Origin: Puniceibacterium sediminis
GTDB taxonomy: Bacteria > Pseudomonadota > Alphaproteobacteria > Rhodobacterales > Rhodobacteraceae
Length of the DNA stretch: 64,000 nt
Direction of reading: 5' to 3'
NCBI RefSeq assembly: GCF_900188035.1
Contig: NZ_FZNN01000003.1
Span: 1 to 64,000 of the forward strand
The position numbers and the translations under genes are program-made. Each line of letters begins with the position of its first letter. The first letter of the stretch is position 1. This document shows, in pieces, positions 63,349 through 64,000 of this stretch. The notes beneath the pieces were generated by a model that searched no databases, had not been told where the DNA came from, and saw only the letters and a program-made list of their open reading frames with translations.

Positions 63349-63964
63349 GAGCGATATCTCCGATTTGAAGGATAACGGCGTTTGGGTCAGTTTGACTTGT
63401 ATGCTCGATAAGAGAAAATGACCATGTGGCGCGAGCGTCTTCGACCTCTTTTTTCCAGTTGGCACCCTTCTGGAAAAGCGCAACTCCGTCGTCTGACAGG
63501 TGGCGATCGGCATAGCTGCAAAGCGTCGTGAGATCAGAAAGTGCCCTGGCGCTGATTGTTTTCGCGTTTTGCGGCGGAATTATTTCAATTCTTTCAGAAA
63601 TCACATCAGCGACAACACCAGTTTCCCTTAGGACCTGGCGCAGGAACGTGGATTTGCGTTGATCGCTTTCCACAAGCGTTACTTTACGGCCGGGATTTCT
63701 TTCACGTGCCAAGATGGCGACGATGATTCCCGGGAATCCACCGCCACTACCCAGATCGACCCAAGTCCCTGTTTTATCGGGGGAAAGATCGTATATCTGA
63801 ATGGAATCCCGCACATGTCGATCCCATACATCTGGCAGAGTGCTCCGGGAGACGAGGTTAATTTTAGGGTTCCATTTTTTCAACAAATCGACGTAAATTT
63901 GCAGGGCTTCCCCTGTTTCACGTGAAACATTTTTCAGTATTTCCGCTGCAGTCACACCAGTCAC
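63341..63964 (-). CDS. rsmG: 16S rRNA (guanine-527-N7) methyltransferase
   Basis: 207 residues. The SAM site WVDLGSGGGFPGIIVAI and the block NLVSRSTLPDVWDRHVRDS are signature. The conserved NVSRETGEAL near residue 12 is encoded by the parS palindrome. GTG 63964 overlaps the mnmG stop (GTGA); a second GTG at 63955 is an alternative. It is part of the mnmG-rsmG-parA-parB operon. Confidence 0.95.
   Translation of the reverse strand: MTGVTAAEILKNVSRETGEALQIYVDLLKKWNPKINLVSRSTLPDVWDRHVRDSIQIYDLSPDKTGTWVDLGSGGGFPGIIVAILARERNPGRKVTLVESDQRKSTFLRQVLRETGVVADVISERIEIIPPQNAKTISARALSDLTTLCSYADRHLSDDGVALFQKGANWKKEVEDARATWSFSLIEHTSQTDPNAVILQIGDIAHV
63914..63929. other. Perfect parS site
   Basis: TGTTTCACGTGAAACA is the exact bacterial parS 16-bp palindrome. 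It lies inside rsmG, at codons 12-17, about 570 bp from parA. ParB binds here to start segregation. Its presence locates the window near the chromosome origin. Confidence 0.95.
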
Positions 63965-64000
63965 GCGGATTTAACCCGCTGCGCTTGACGCAGCTTAGCC
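63961..64000 (-). CDS. mnmG: Last codons of mnmG (gidA), gene runs off the right edge
   Basis: On the minus strand the 13 final codons read AKLRQAQRVKSA and end with TGA, which shares bases with the GTG of rsmG. Gene order (mnmG upstream of rsmG) and the basic C-terminus fit; the sequence alone is too short to prove it. Confidence 0.6.
   Translation of the reverse strand, partial: AKLRQAQRVKSA

Overview
The window is chromosomal DNA from a Rhodobacterales (Roseobacter-type) alphaproteobacterium. The evidence is high-GC coding throughout and several gene orders I know from this order: the regB / senC-regA redox locus close to ahcY, addB-addA followed by trxA, the mnmG-rsmG-parA-parB run beside hemW-rdgB-rph and hrcA-grpE, and a small signal-peptide protein just after hemH. 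A perfect parS site inside rsmG shows that the right end lies in the origin-proximal, ParB-loaded part of the chromosome. I see no integrase, transposase, prophage, plasmid gene, CRISPR array, rRNA or tRNA. The content is almost entirely core genome.

Layout. 1-6.7 kb: ahcY 5' end, an HD hydrolase, a GNAT protein, a di-heme cytochrome c, then regA-senC divergent from regB and a PAS protein. 6.7-15.2 kb: a probable remnant of tsaE, a sugar kinase/nucleotidyltransferase pair (amgK/murU type), the AddAB helicase-nuclease, and thioredoxin. 15.3-18.3 kb: hslVU behind a heat-shock-type promoter, then a D-lyxose isomerase. 18.3-23.9 kb: a peptide/nickel-type ABC importer operon (permease, permease, fused double ATPase, Tat-exported binding protein). 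23.9-33.9 kb: proline iminopeptidase, ubiG, a comF-grxC-nitrilase-marR operon, an NDUFAF5-like methyltransferase, hemH, a small secreted protein, two L,D-transpeptidase-fold proteins around a CAP lipoprotein, and an RlmD-like RNA methyltransferase. 34.0-42.4 kb: three consecutive ABC half-exporters downstream of hslO, a CoA-pyrophosphatase-type NUDIX gene and cca. 42.5-51.9 kb: NUDIX, REC-PP2C phosphatase, Hpt protein, ilvA, a membrane protein, argG, an SCP2 protein, a sulfotransferase/class IV aminotransferase pair, periplasmic msrA and ribokinase. 52-64 kb: maeB, mutS, grpE-hrcA, rph-rdgB-hemW, parB-parA-rsmG and the last codons of mnmG.

The most unusual signals are mostly outside the textbook genes. 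An exact 5 x 11-bp tandem array lies between argG and the SCP2 gene. A perfect 25-bp duplication lies between maeB and mutS. Two perfect hairpins sit between hslV and hslU. A second, near-consensus parS sits at the 3' end of grpE. One ABC permease carries an internal N-terminal duplication. AddB (975 residues) contains no cysteine. The expected tsaE position holds only a 47-codon relic. I did not find a new defence system or similar island, and I do not claim one.
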